From Clostridia bacterium (GTDB taxonomy: Bacteria; Bacillota; DULZ01): a stretch of DNA of 8,824 bases. The notes below the pieces were generated by a model, which saw only the letters and a program-made list of their open reading frames with translations, had not been told where the DNA came from and did no database searches. The position numbers were made by a program, and so were the translations under genes. The DNA lies in NCBI GenBank assembly GCA_012520135.1, contig JAAYOX010000342.1:1-8824 (forward strand), read 5' to 3'. The first letter of the stretch is position 1. Every line of letters starts with the position of its first letter. Below, piece after piece: positions 1-5,861 of this stretch.

Positions 1-73
1 CGTCGGCAGCTTGCTGCCGGTAACGGCGTAGGGGCTTCGCCGTAGCGAAACAAACATTACCAGCCTATAGCGG
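1..73. repeat. 73-bp intergenic repeat, copy A (cut by window edge)
   Basis: This stretch matches 1218-1290 at 70 of 73 positions; the differences are at 33, 34 and 37. It holds a hairpin CGGCAGC-TT-GCTGCCG (4-19) and a second possible stem ACGGCG/CGCCGT (23-28 with 38-43). It lies just beyond the 3' end of the HMG-CoA lyase gene. The left part of the element, seen in copy B as an inverted arm, would fall outside the window. It encodes no convincing protein. A REP- or MITE-like non-coding repeat is the simplest reading. Confidence 0.85.
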
Positions 74-109
74 TGTAGCGAAAATGATACTTTGTCAATA
101 CGCAGAACA

Positions 110-138
110 CTGCCGGTAGCGGTGCTTTTTACTGGCAG
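110..138 (-). other. Hairpin at the 3' end of the HMG-CoA lyase gene
   Basis: Bases 110-118 (CTGCCGGTA) pair with 130-138 (TACTGGCAG) with one imperfect pair and an 11-nt loop. The stem overlaps the last codons and the stop codon of the lyase gene. No T-run follows on the minus strand, so it is not a standard Rho-independent terminator. It could protect the 3' end of the transcript or be a relic of the neighbouring repeat. Confidence 0.35.
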
Positions 139-1031
139 GCCGATTTATGTAACCTCAGCATGCGGCTGGATAAAGAACGCCCCAGCATATCCTCCAGCTC
201 ACCGGCCGCATTTAGGAGCTTAGCCGGATCAATACCGGTGTCGATACCCATCATATGCAGCATGTTGACTAGATCTTCAGTGGCTACATTGCCGGCGGCG
301 TTAGGAATAAAAGGACATCCTCCCAAGCCACCGGTAGATGACTCAAATAAAGATACCCCTTCCTCAAGCCCGGCATAAACATTAGCCAGTCCCAATCCCC
401 TGGTATCGTGAAAATGCAGGCCCCACAATACATTGCTATACTTCTTTTGCAGAGCACTCATGATTCCCTTAACCTGAACCGGAGAAGCCAAACCGGCGGT
501 ATCGGCCAAGGTAATCTGACTGATCCCGGCATCATACAATACCGCTACAACACCATCGAGAGCAGCAACAGGTACCTCCCCCTCAAAAGGACAACCAAAA
601 GCAACAGCCACCGCTCCCCTGACCCTGATCCCTTCCCTGGCTCCAATCCCGGCGATACGGTTCATCCGCTGGAGAGACCGGGCTATACTGTGACCTCCGT
701 TACGGAGACTATGAGTCTCAGTAGCCGATATGACAACAACTACCTCAGAGATGCCTGCTTCCACCGCTCTTTCCATGCCTTTTTCATTCATCACTAAACC
801 GCTGAACTCAACTTGCCCCTTAGTTTTTAACAGCTTTACTACTGATTCTGCGTCCTTTAACTGCTCTACCGCTTTGGGACTGACAAAGGAAGTAACTTCG
901 ATTCTTTGGAGGCCTGCCTCCAGCAAGCTATTGATAAACCTCAATTTACGTTCCGTGGGAATAAATTCTTTTTCCATTTGCAATCCGTCACGGGGACCTA
1001 CTTCCCTGATCCACACTTTTGCCGGAAACAC
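129..1031 (-). CDS. mvaB: Hydroxymethylglutaryl-CoA lyase
   Basis: This 300-aa cytosolic TIM-barrel enzyme should cleave 3-hydroxy-3-methylglutaryl-CoA to acetyl-CoA and acetoacetate (EC 4.1.3.4), the last step of leucine/isovalerate breakdown. All residues known to matter in the human enzyme align at a constant offset of 27: R14 and D15 in EVGPRDGLQ, E45 in RIEVTSF, metal ligands H206 and H208 in GLHFHD, catalytic C239 in GGLGGCP, and N248 in GNVATEDL. Length is normal for a bacterial lyase. The GTG start is chosen because AAAGGGGG lies six bases upstream (1038-1045). The gene follows the ligase after a terminator and a repeat, so it may not share the upstream transcript. The symbol follows the Pseudomonas name; yngG and liuE are used elsewhere. 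A related HMGL-family lyase with another substrate is possible but less likely. Confidence 0.93.
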   Translation of the reverse strand: MFPAKVWIREVGPRDGLQMEKEFIPTERKLRFINSLLEAGLQRIEVTSFVSPKAVEQLKDAESVVKLLKTKGQVEFSGLVMNEKGMERAVEAGISEVVVVISATETHSLRNGGHSIARSLQRMNRIAGIGAREGIRVRGAVAVAFGCPFEGEVPVAALDGVVAVLYDAGISQITLADTAGLASPVQVKGIMSALQKKYSNVLWGLHFHDTRGLGLANVYAGLEEGVSLFESSTGGLGGCPFIPNAAGNVATEDLVNMLHMMGIDTGIDPAKLLNAAGELEDMLGRSLSSRMLRLHKSACQ

Positions 1032-1083
1032 TTTTATCCCCCTTTACTAAATTCAACTCATAACTCGTTCATAGATTTTCAAG

Positions 1084-1119
1084 AAAAAAGAAGCCAAACC
1101 GGCGTTAATAATGGGCTTC
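1084..1119 (-). terminator. Rho-independent terminator after the ligase
   Basis: Read on the minus strand, GAAGCC (1119-1114) pairs perfectly with GGCTTC (1095-1090) across an 18-nt loop and is followed directly by six T residues (1089-1084). It lies about 230 nt beyond the ligase stop and about 50 nt before the lyase start. It probably ends or attenuates the symporter-ligase transcript. The loop is long and the stem only 6 bp, so read-through into the lyase gene is plausible. Confidence 0.7.
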
Positions 1120-1177
1120 AGAGGAGCGTGGTTGTCATTGATTAACACCGTTTCGCTTTTCGTCGGCAAATAGCGAA

Positions 1178-1283
1178 AGGCTGGTAATGATTTGTGGAGC
1201 GGGCGTTGGGCCTCAGCCGTCGGCAGCTTGCTGCCGGTAACGGCGTAGGCACTCCGCCGTAGCGAAACAAACATTACCAGCCT
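1178..1283. repeat. Inverted arms enclosing a folded repeat element
   Basis: AGGCTGGTAATG (1178-1189) is the exact reverse complement of CATTACCAGCCT (1272-1283). After one bulged base the pairing continues inward for five more pairs (1191-1195 with 1267-1271). The 71-nt interior carries the GC-rich hairpins of copy B. Just outside, TTTCGCT (1151-1157) can pair with AGCGAAA (1172-1178), and GTTTCGCT (1150-1157) can instead pair with AGCGAAAC (1261-1268). The layout resembles a MITE or a structured non-coding RNA; its function is unknown. Confidence 0.65.
1216..1260. other. Two competing GC-rich hairpins inside the repeat
   Basis: GCCGT (1216-1220) pairs with ACGGC (1240-1244) to extend the inner CGGCAGC/GCTGCCG hairpin (1221-1236), leaving a 3-nt bulge. 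The same ACGGC can pair instead with the second GCCGT (1256-1260), forming ACGGCG/CGCCGT. The two folds exclude one another. Confidence 0.55.
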
Positions 1284-1290
1284 ATAGCGG
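1218..1290. repeat. 73-bp intergenic repeat, copy B
   Basis: This is the complete counterpart of copy A at 1-73, with 70/73 identity; all three mismatches fall in one 5-nt patch (1250, 1251, 1254), in or beside the loop of the second hairpin. The two copies lie in the same orientation on either side of the HMG-CoA lyase gene. Stem-forming bases are conserved, which suggests that structure rather than coding is kept. Confidence 0.9.
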
Positions 1291-1348
1291 CTTAACAAAC
1301 TAGCATTTTTGTCAAAAAGCTGAGGGACACATTAAGGTATCCGCATCA

Positions 1349-3052
1349 TTAAGCAGTCACCTGGATTTCATCTTCCAGATCTAAATCCTTGATTGCTTGC
1401 TCACGTAACAAGTATTTTTGAATTTTGCCGCTGGCGGTCATGGGATAATCAGTAACGAAACGGACATACTTGGGAATCTTGTGACGAGCGATTTGACCCT
1501 GGCAAAATTCTTTGACCTCTTCTTCCGTAGCCTCCTGTCCTGGCCTCAGTTTAATGTAAGCAGCCACCTCTTCCCCATACTTTTTGCTAGGTACACCAAT
1601 GACCTGGACATCCAGGATCTTGGGATGAGTATAAAGAAACTCCTCAATCTCCCGTGGATAAATATTCTCACCGCCCCGGATAATCATATCTTTCAGACGA
1701 CCGGTCACATTCACATAACCTTCCTCATCCATGGTGCCCAAGTCCCCGGACCTTAAAAAGCCGTCTTCGTAAAAGGCCTCCTGGGTAGCTTCCTCCATTT
1801 TGTAATAACCCTTCATGGTCAGATAGCCACGGCAGCAAATTTCCCCCACAGTACCCCTGGGAACCTCTTGACCTGTGGCCGGATCCCTGATCTCCACTTC
1901 CACATGAGGCAGTTGCCGCCCCACCGTAGTCACCCGGCGTTCTAAAGTATCGGAGGGGGTAGTTTTTGTCATCACGGGGGATGCTTCCGTGAGACCGTAG
2001 GAAATAGTCACTTCCGGAGCCATTTTCTCATTAACTTTTTTCATTACCTCAATGGGACAAGGGGAACCCGCCATGATACCTGTCCGCAGATGACGCAGAT
2101 CGTATTTGTCAAAGTCAGGATGCTCCAAGACACCAATCCACATGGTAGGCACCCCTTGGCAGGCTGTAGCTTTTCCTTCAGACAAGGTCTCCAGCACCCA
2201 GGTAGGATCATAATACAGAACAGGCAATTGGGTCGCTCCATGGGCCACACAAGTAGTGATGCTCATGGTCAAGCCGAAACAATGGAAAAAGGGTACAGGT
2301 ATACATAACCTTTCCGCATCGGTATAATTTTGGGCAGCGCCTACATACCAGCCGTTATTGATCACATTGAAGTGGGTGAGCATAACTCCTTTCGGAAAAC
2401 CGGTAGTACCCGAGGTATATTGCATGTTAAATACATCATGGGGATCACAGGCCTCTTGGTACTTGGCCAACTCCTCATCAGAAATGTCAGCCCCTAAAGC
2501 CACAAATTCATCCCAGGTAAACATGCCGGGGAATTTCTTGTCACCGGCAAAAACAACATTTTTCAGCAGGGGCAGCTTTTCCGAATTCAATTTGCCCGGC
2601 TCGCTGTCTTTCAGTTCCGGCAGTACTTTATACAGGGATTCCACATAATTATTGCCCTTGAACTCTTCAATTAAAACCAGGGTATTAGTATCTGACTGTC
2701 TCAGCAAATATTCCAATTCATGAGAGCGATAATTTGTATTTACTGTAACCAGTATGCCGCCCATTTTGACCGTACCGGCATAGGTGAAGATCCACTGGGG
2801 GATATTGGTACCCCACATGGATACTTTATCTCCCTTTTTAACTCCCAGCTTAATTAAACTTTTTGCCACCTTATTGGCTTCGTCCCTGAATTCTTTATAG
2901 GTCCATTTCCCCTGGATGGGGCTGACATAGACAATCGCTTCCTTATCCCCGTACTCTTCAGCCCTCCGGTCCAGTAAATCCCCAAAGGTTATTTCGAAAA
3001 AATCACCCTCCGGCTTTCGTTGCTCCCCAACCAGAAATTCCTTGGTTGCCAT
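1349..3052 (-). CDS. ACSF2-type medium/long-chain fatty-acid--CoA ligase
   Basis: This 567-aa ANL-superfamily enzyme should activate a carboxylic acid with ATP and CoA by way of an acyl-AMP intermediate. Visible motifs (numbered from the chosen start) are the P-loop YTSGTTGFPKG (212-222), the aromatic/adenine motif YGLTE (352-356), SGDL (435-438), hinge GRLKD with R452, RGGENIYP (459-466), and the C-terminal catalytic lysine in ASGKIQK (K543). The C-terminal half strongly resembles the animal ACSF2 medium-chain ligase, so medium-chain acids are the likeliest substrates; the exact chain length is inferred. The ATG at 3052 is preferred over an in-frame GTG at 3097 because AAAGGAGG lies seven bases before it. 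The stop of the Yip1-like gene is 47 nt upstream, so the two are probably cotranscribed. It differs in family from the Acs-type ligase at the right edge. Confidence 0.92.
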   Translation of the reverse strand: MATKEFLVGEQRKPEGDFFEITFGDLLDRRAEEYGDKEAIVYVSPIQGKWTYKEFRDEANKVAKSLIKLGVKKGDKVSMWGTNIPQWIFTYAGTVKMGGILVTVNTNYRSHELEYLLRQSDTNTLVLIEEFKGNNYVESLYKVLPELKDSEPGKLNSEKLPLLKNVVFAGDKKFPGMFTWDEFVALGADISDEELAKYQEACDPHDVFNMQYTSGTTGFPKGVMLTHFNVINNGWYVGAAQNYTDAERLCIPVPFFHCFGLTMSITTCVAHGATQLPVLYYDPTWVLETLSEGKATACQGVPTMWIGVLEHPDFDKYDLRHLRTGIMAGSPCPIEVMKKVNEKMAPEVTISYGLTEASPVMTKTTPSDTLERRVTTVGRQLPHVEVEIRDPATGQEVPRGTVGEICCRGYLTMKGYYKMEEATQEAFYEDGFLRSGDLGTMDEEGYVNVTGRLKDMIIRGGENIYPREIEEFLYTHPKILDVQVIGVPSKKYGEEVAAYIKLRPGQEATEEEVKEFCQGQIARHKIPKYVRFVTDYPMTASGKIQKYLLREQAIKDLDLEDEIQVTA

Positions 3053-3059
3053 TTTTTGA

Positions 3060-3067
3060 CCTCCTTT
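3060..3067 (-). promoter_or_regulatory. Strong ribosome binding site that sets the ligase start
   Basis: AAAGGAGG on the minus strand, seven bases before the ATG at 3052. The upstream in-frame GTG at 3097 has only AGGGG directly touching it, too close to work well. Confidence 0.85.
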
Positions 3068-3099
3068 AACAATAATAGGGTTCTCAATGGTTGCCACCC

Positions 3100-3642
3100 C
3101 TAGTAGCCGAATACATAAATAAAACTACCGAAAAAAACCATGGAGAAAACTACACACATGTAAGCCTTTTTTAAAGAAAAATCCTCAATGACAAAAATGA
3201 TTTTCGCCAGCATTTGCACCAGCCACAGCAATACAAGGGCTGCCAAAATACCCAGCAAATAATTAGTCAGGACAGCACCGTTAAAATAAGCAATAAGCAC
3301 TGCCAAGATGCCGTAAGGTATAAAGGCATAACCGATAGCAGAAAACAAGGCCATAAAGGGAACCCTCCCCTTAAGCAGCCTGCACATGGCCCATAAAAGC
3401 AGGGTAATACCGATTTGCGAGGAAACCATATATAAAAAACCAAGCAGAACAGCAAACAGGAGGAAAATAAAGTTCTGTTCGGCTATGCTGTTCACGGTTT
3501 TGATGTTGAAGATCACTAATCCGTAAACAACCCCGGCCAAAAGTACAATCAGGTTGGAAGTCAGAGTCAACCGGTTGTCTTTAATATCAGCAGCCACCTT
3601 ACCGTTAATAGCAACTAGGTCTACAAAGTATTGCAACACCAT
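3100..3642 (-). CDS. Yip1-like integral membrane protein
   Basis: This 180-aa hydrophobic protein has about five predicted membrane helices (roughly 29-46, 58-74, 75-89, 100-119, 126-148) and a last one near 160-178; the second and third may be one long segment. The layout, the basic KGRVPF segment before a helix, and the IGYAFIPYGI motif fit bacterial members of the Yip1 domain family. No catalytic motif is visible. Its function is unknown. It lies between the symporter and the ligase and ends 47 nt before the ligase start, which suggests cotranscription and perhaps a membrane or trafficking role linked to the transporter. AAGGGG (3650-3655) precedes the ATG by seven bases. The Yip1 assignment rests on topology and motif feel, not a search. 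Confidence 0.75.
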   Translation of the reverse strand: MVLQYFVDLVAINGKVAADIKDNRLTLTSNLIVLLAGVVYGLVIFNIKTVNSIAEQNFIFLLFAVLLGFLYMVSSQIGITLLLWAMCRLLKGRVPFMALFSAIGYAFIPYGILAVLIAYFNGAVLTNYLLGILAALVLLWLVQMLAKIIFVIEDFSLKKAYMCVVFSMVFFGSFIYVFGY

Positions 3643-3654
3643 AAGACTACCCCT

Positions 3655-3669
3655 TACTATTGATTAGTA
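3655..3669 (-). other. Small hairpin abutting the Yip1-like gene's ribosome binding site
   Basis: TACTA and TAGTA form a 5-bp stem with a 5-nt loop, and the stem touches the AAGGGG binding site at 3650-3655. It could modestly affect translation start. The stem is short and AT-rich, so it may be chance. Confidence 0.25.
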
Positions 3670-3670
3670 G

Positions 3671-3727
3671 TGCCGGCAGAGAGGCTGCCGGCATGCCCTT
3701 CAACACGACAGCCTCTCTACCGGTAGA
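3671..3727 (-). other. Strong intercistronic hairpin(s) after the symporter
   Basis: Bases 3671-3687 pair with 3709-3725; on the transcript this gives 15 Watson-Crick pairs, one G-U and one mismatch around a 21-nt loop. Two alternatives compete with it: GCCGGCA/TGCCGGC (3672-3678 with 3686-3692), and the 12-bp palindrome TCTACCGGTAGA (3716-3727). No T-run follows, so it is probably a processing, stability or attenuation element that lowers expression of the downstream genes, rather than a full terminator. It begins about ten bases after the symporter stop. Confidence 0.65.
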
Positions 3728-3736
3728 ATAGCCATA

Positions 3737-5401
3737 TTATCCAAATAAGGCGTAAAATACAAAGCACAGCATGATTGCTCCAATTAAGGCAGGACCCGCA
3801 TCACTTCTATAGCGAGGGCTGTCTTCAGAAATGGTCTCCTCAGGCCAGCCATGGGCTGTCTCCACCAGGTAATCGGTTTCCTTCCGGGGAATACCGGCGG
3901 CTAAAGACGGGATCCGGTTCGTAATCATGGAAACAAAAATCAAAGCTGCGAAAGAAGCCGGCACCGATAATACTCCCGGATACGGAATGGCACCGTAGGG
4001 AACATTGGACCAGATTGGGCTCCAGGTAAAAGATGGATGAGCAAACTGGGCATTAGCATACATACACAGGAAACCACCCACCAGCATCCCGGCAATGACC
4101 CCATATTTATTGGCACCCTTCCACCAGATACCCATGATTAAAGGTGCAGTAAACACTGATGCGGAAAGAGCAATAGCCCAGATGACACTGGCTAAGGCAA
4201 AGGTAGGCGGACTAATGGTAACAAAGATAATGACCACACCGGCGATAAAGGTAACCACAGGAGCCAGAATCAGCTTTTGCCTTTGGGAAAGTTCTCTGTA
4301 ATTGCCCACAATATCATGGGCGATGCCCGTACCAATCACAATCAGCGCTCCGGCTACGGTGGACACACCGGCTGCAATGGCTCCTGCCATGACCATGGCC
4401 AGGGCCCAGTTACCCACAAAAACATCGGACAAGATCAAGAGGAGCTTGTCGGCTTCCACGGCAGCTATGTCAATATTGAACATATTGGTGTAGAGAACCC
4501 CGGAAAAACCCGCGGCAAAAGTGAGTACATTGACCAAACCGATGAAGAATAAGCCGATCAAAAAACCGTAGCGGCCTTCTTTAATGGTCTTAGCCGAGGC
4601 TACCCGTGACAAGTAGTGGGGCACGGAAGCCGTTCCGAACAGCATGGAAAAGAAGATTCCCTGGTACCATTTAGGATGGACATCAGGATGAAACACAGTA
4701 GAAAAGAATTTGGGGAAAGCCTCCATCATGGCCGGAGTCATATTACCGTAGCCCCAAAAAGGTAGCATCCAACCGGAAGCACCCAGTGCTTTCAAGATAG
4801 CCATCACGGGGATAAGCATCGCTATGACACAGATTGCACCCTGGACCGCCTGGCTCCAGGTAACGCCATACATACCACCTAAGGTAACGTAGACAACAAC
4901 TATGAGTCCTCCGATGAACAGAGCCGGCACGTAACTGATGCCCAGCAGCATTTCAAAGACATGAGCAATACCTTTCATTTGGCTGACGGCATACATAATC
5001 ATAATGAAGATCATAAAGGTTACGGCAATCAGCCGGGCACTTTCACTTTTGAAACGTTCCGCCACATACCCGGCGGCCGTATATGTCCCCATTCGTCTCA
5101 GAGGACCGCTGAAGGTAATAATCATGATCAGGTACCCGCACATCCAAGCCTGGGACATAATCAGCAGCTTGGACTGGATTCCCCAGATCATGGCGGTAAA
5201 CCCCAGAAAAGTAGCCAAGCTAAGGTAGGATGATACTACGGCAAGGGCATTGGTAACAGGGCCAATGGAGCGCCCGGCCACATAATAACCGTCCGTATCC
5301 ATGATGCGGCGTCTCGCCACTTCCCCGATGATAATAAAGGAGGCGATTAAAGCCACAACTACGACAATACCAAGACCAAATACTCCCTCTCGCGTAGGCA
5401 T
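3737..5401 (-). CDS. Sodium:solute symporter, acetate/monocarboxylate permease type
   Basis: This 554-aa inner-membrane transporter of the SSS family should couple uptake of a small carboxylate to sodium (or proton) entry. About 13 hydrophobic segments are visible, as usual for the family. Typical marks are DGYYVAGRSIGPVTN (37-51) followed by a helix rich in small residues (SSYLSLATFLGF, 57-68), GGMYGVTWSQAVQG (175-188), the family signature region FGTASVPHYLSRVASAKT (255-272), and AGAIAAGVSTVAGALIV (339-355), a core sodium-site helix in this fold. Length and motifs resemble ActP-type acetate permeases. The ATG directly follows the stop of the small upstream gene (TAAATG), with AAAGGAGG (5410-5417) inside that gene, so translation is coupled. 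Neighbouring acyl-CoA ligases and dehydrogenase suggest the cargo is a short or branched-chain fatty acid; the substrate is inferred. Confidence 0.9.
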   Translation of the reverse strand: MPTREGVFGLGIVVVVALIASFIIIGEVARRRIMDTDGYYVAGRSIGPVTNALAVVSSYLSLATFLGFTAMIWGIQSKLLIMSQAWMCGYLIMIITFSGPLRRMGTYTAAGYVAERFKSESARLIAVTFMIFIMIMYAVSQMKGIAHVFEMLLGISYVPALFIGGLIVVVYVTLGGMYGVTWSQAVQGAICVIAMLIPVMAILKALGASGWMLPFWGYGNMTPAMMEAFPKFFSTVFHPDVHPKWYQGIFFSMLFGTASVPHYLSRVASAKTIKEGRYGFLIGLFFIGLVNVLTFAAGFSGVLYTNMFNIDIAAVEADKLLLILSDVFVGNWALAMVMAGAIAAGVSTVAGALIVIGTGIAHDIVGNYRELSQRQKLILAPVVTFIAGVVIIFVTISPPTFALASVIWAIALSASVFTAPLIMGIWWKGANKYGVIAGMLVGGFLCMYANAQFAHPSFTWSPIWSNVPYGAIPYPGVLSVPASFAALIFVSMITNRIPSLAAGIPRKETDYLVETAHGWPEETISEDSPRYRSDAGPALIGAIMLCFVFYALFG

Positions 5402-5710
5402 TTATTTGTCCTCCTTTCCTACCCGTTCCTTTTCCTCATCATTTTTAGCCAGCAGACTGCAAACAAAATAGCCCAGCAGAATGGGACCGACCCAGTTCAG
5501 GGTAAGCTGGTACCAATAAGGAAAGGGAAAGCCCCATACTGTGACATTCAGAAGCTGCGGTAAAGGCTGCATAAAAAATACGCCCATGGCTATGACCATC
5601 ACCATCAAGGTACTAATCACCACAATTGTTAATTCCTGTTTGTAAACTCTAGTCGCCTTGTCGGTATAAGTTACCGTTTTGTGTTCCACCGATGCTTTAG
5701 GTTCTGTCAT
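5402..5710 (-). CDS. Small membrane partner of the symporter (DUF3311/DUF4212-like)
   Basis: This 102-aa protein has a polar N-terminus (1-25), two membrane helices (about 26-47 and 66-88) and a charged tail (KNDEEKERVGKEDK). The motif GFPFPYWYQL (60-69) just before the second helix recalls small proteins encoded beside SSS transporters (DUF3311 and DUF4212 families). It plays the positional role that YjcH (DUF485) has beside ActP in E. coli, but it does not look like DUF485 itself. Its stop codon touches the symporter start, which supports a shared complex or coupled expression. GGGAGGG (5720-5726) lies nine bases before the ATG. The role is inferred from context; which DUF family it belongs to is uncertain. 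Confidence 0.8.
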   Translation of the reverse strand: MTEPKASVEHKTVTYTDKATRVYKQELTIVVISTLMVMVIAMGVFFMQPLPQLLNVTVWGFPFPYWYQLTLNWVGPILLGYFVCSLLAKNDEEKERVGKEDK

Positions 5711-5772
5711 CTTACTTATCCCTCCCTAATAGATATGTGAAGGTTTAGAATCTTTTGAAAATTACTCGTTGA

Positions 5773-5801
5773 AATTTACGATTTGCTCATTACTTCGGCA
5801 A
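5773..5801 (-). promoter_or_regulatory. Possible sigma-70-type promoter for the symporter genes
   Basis: On the minus strand TTGCCG (5801-5796) and TAAATT (5778-5773) are separated by exactly 17 bases; each matches four of six consensus positions. It would give a leader of about 55 nt to the small membrane gene. The surrounding spacer is AT-rich. No clear terminator follows the dehydrogenase gene, so read-through from upstream is also possible. Confidence 0.3.
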
Positions 5802-5805
5802 TGTT

Positions 5806-5830
5806 ATGGTATTTCCTTCCATTAATGGTA
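5806..5830. promoter_or_regulatory. Direct repeats and palindrome upstream of the possible promoter
   Basis: ATGGTA occurs at 5806-5811 and 5825-5830, 19 bases apart, and the second overlaps a perfect palindrome CCATTAATGG (5819-5828). The set lies just upstream of the proposed -35 box, where an activator would bind. It is short enough to be chance. Confidence 0.25.
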
Positions 5831-5861
5831 AAAAGCTATATTTTTTTGCGCTTAACACGCT

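Larger units (their letters stand above)
1032..1348. other. 317-nt intergenic region: repeat, folded element, terminator
   Basis: This gap between the ligase stop and the lyase start holds repeat copy B, an inverted arm that pairs with it, a minus-strand terminator nearer the lyase, and the lyase ribosome binding site. An 81-codon minus-strand frame runs through it (1053-1298) but it translates the repeat and terminator and looks spurious. I found no convincing sigma-70-type promoter between the terminator and the lyase start. A TTGAAA box at about 1074-1079 has no matching -10 element. Confidence 0.7.

Noticed and set aside
408..797. 129-codon plus-strand reading frame
   Set aside because: It is antisense to the HMG-CoA lyase gene; composition is low in hydrophobic core pattern and no motif is seen.
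1..1290. CRISPR array or composite transposon
   Set aside because: Only two repeats, 1.2 kb apart with a housekeeping-type metabolic gene between them; no short regular spacers, Cas gene or transposase is present.
1053..1298. 81-codon minus-strand reading frame between the ligase and the lyase
   Set aside because: It translates repeat copy B, the inverted arm and the terminator. It has no family resemblance, and its C-terminal part is the terminator stem and T-run.
3053..3097. 15-residue N-terminal extension of the ligase from a GTG at 3097
   Set aside because: The AAAGGAGG site before the ATG at 3052 is far better. The extension shares a short TGGCAACCA repeat with the real start, which looks incidental.
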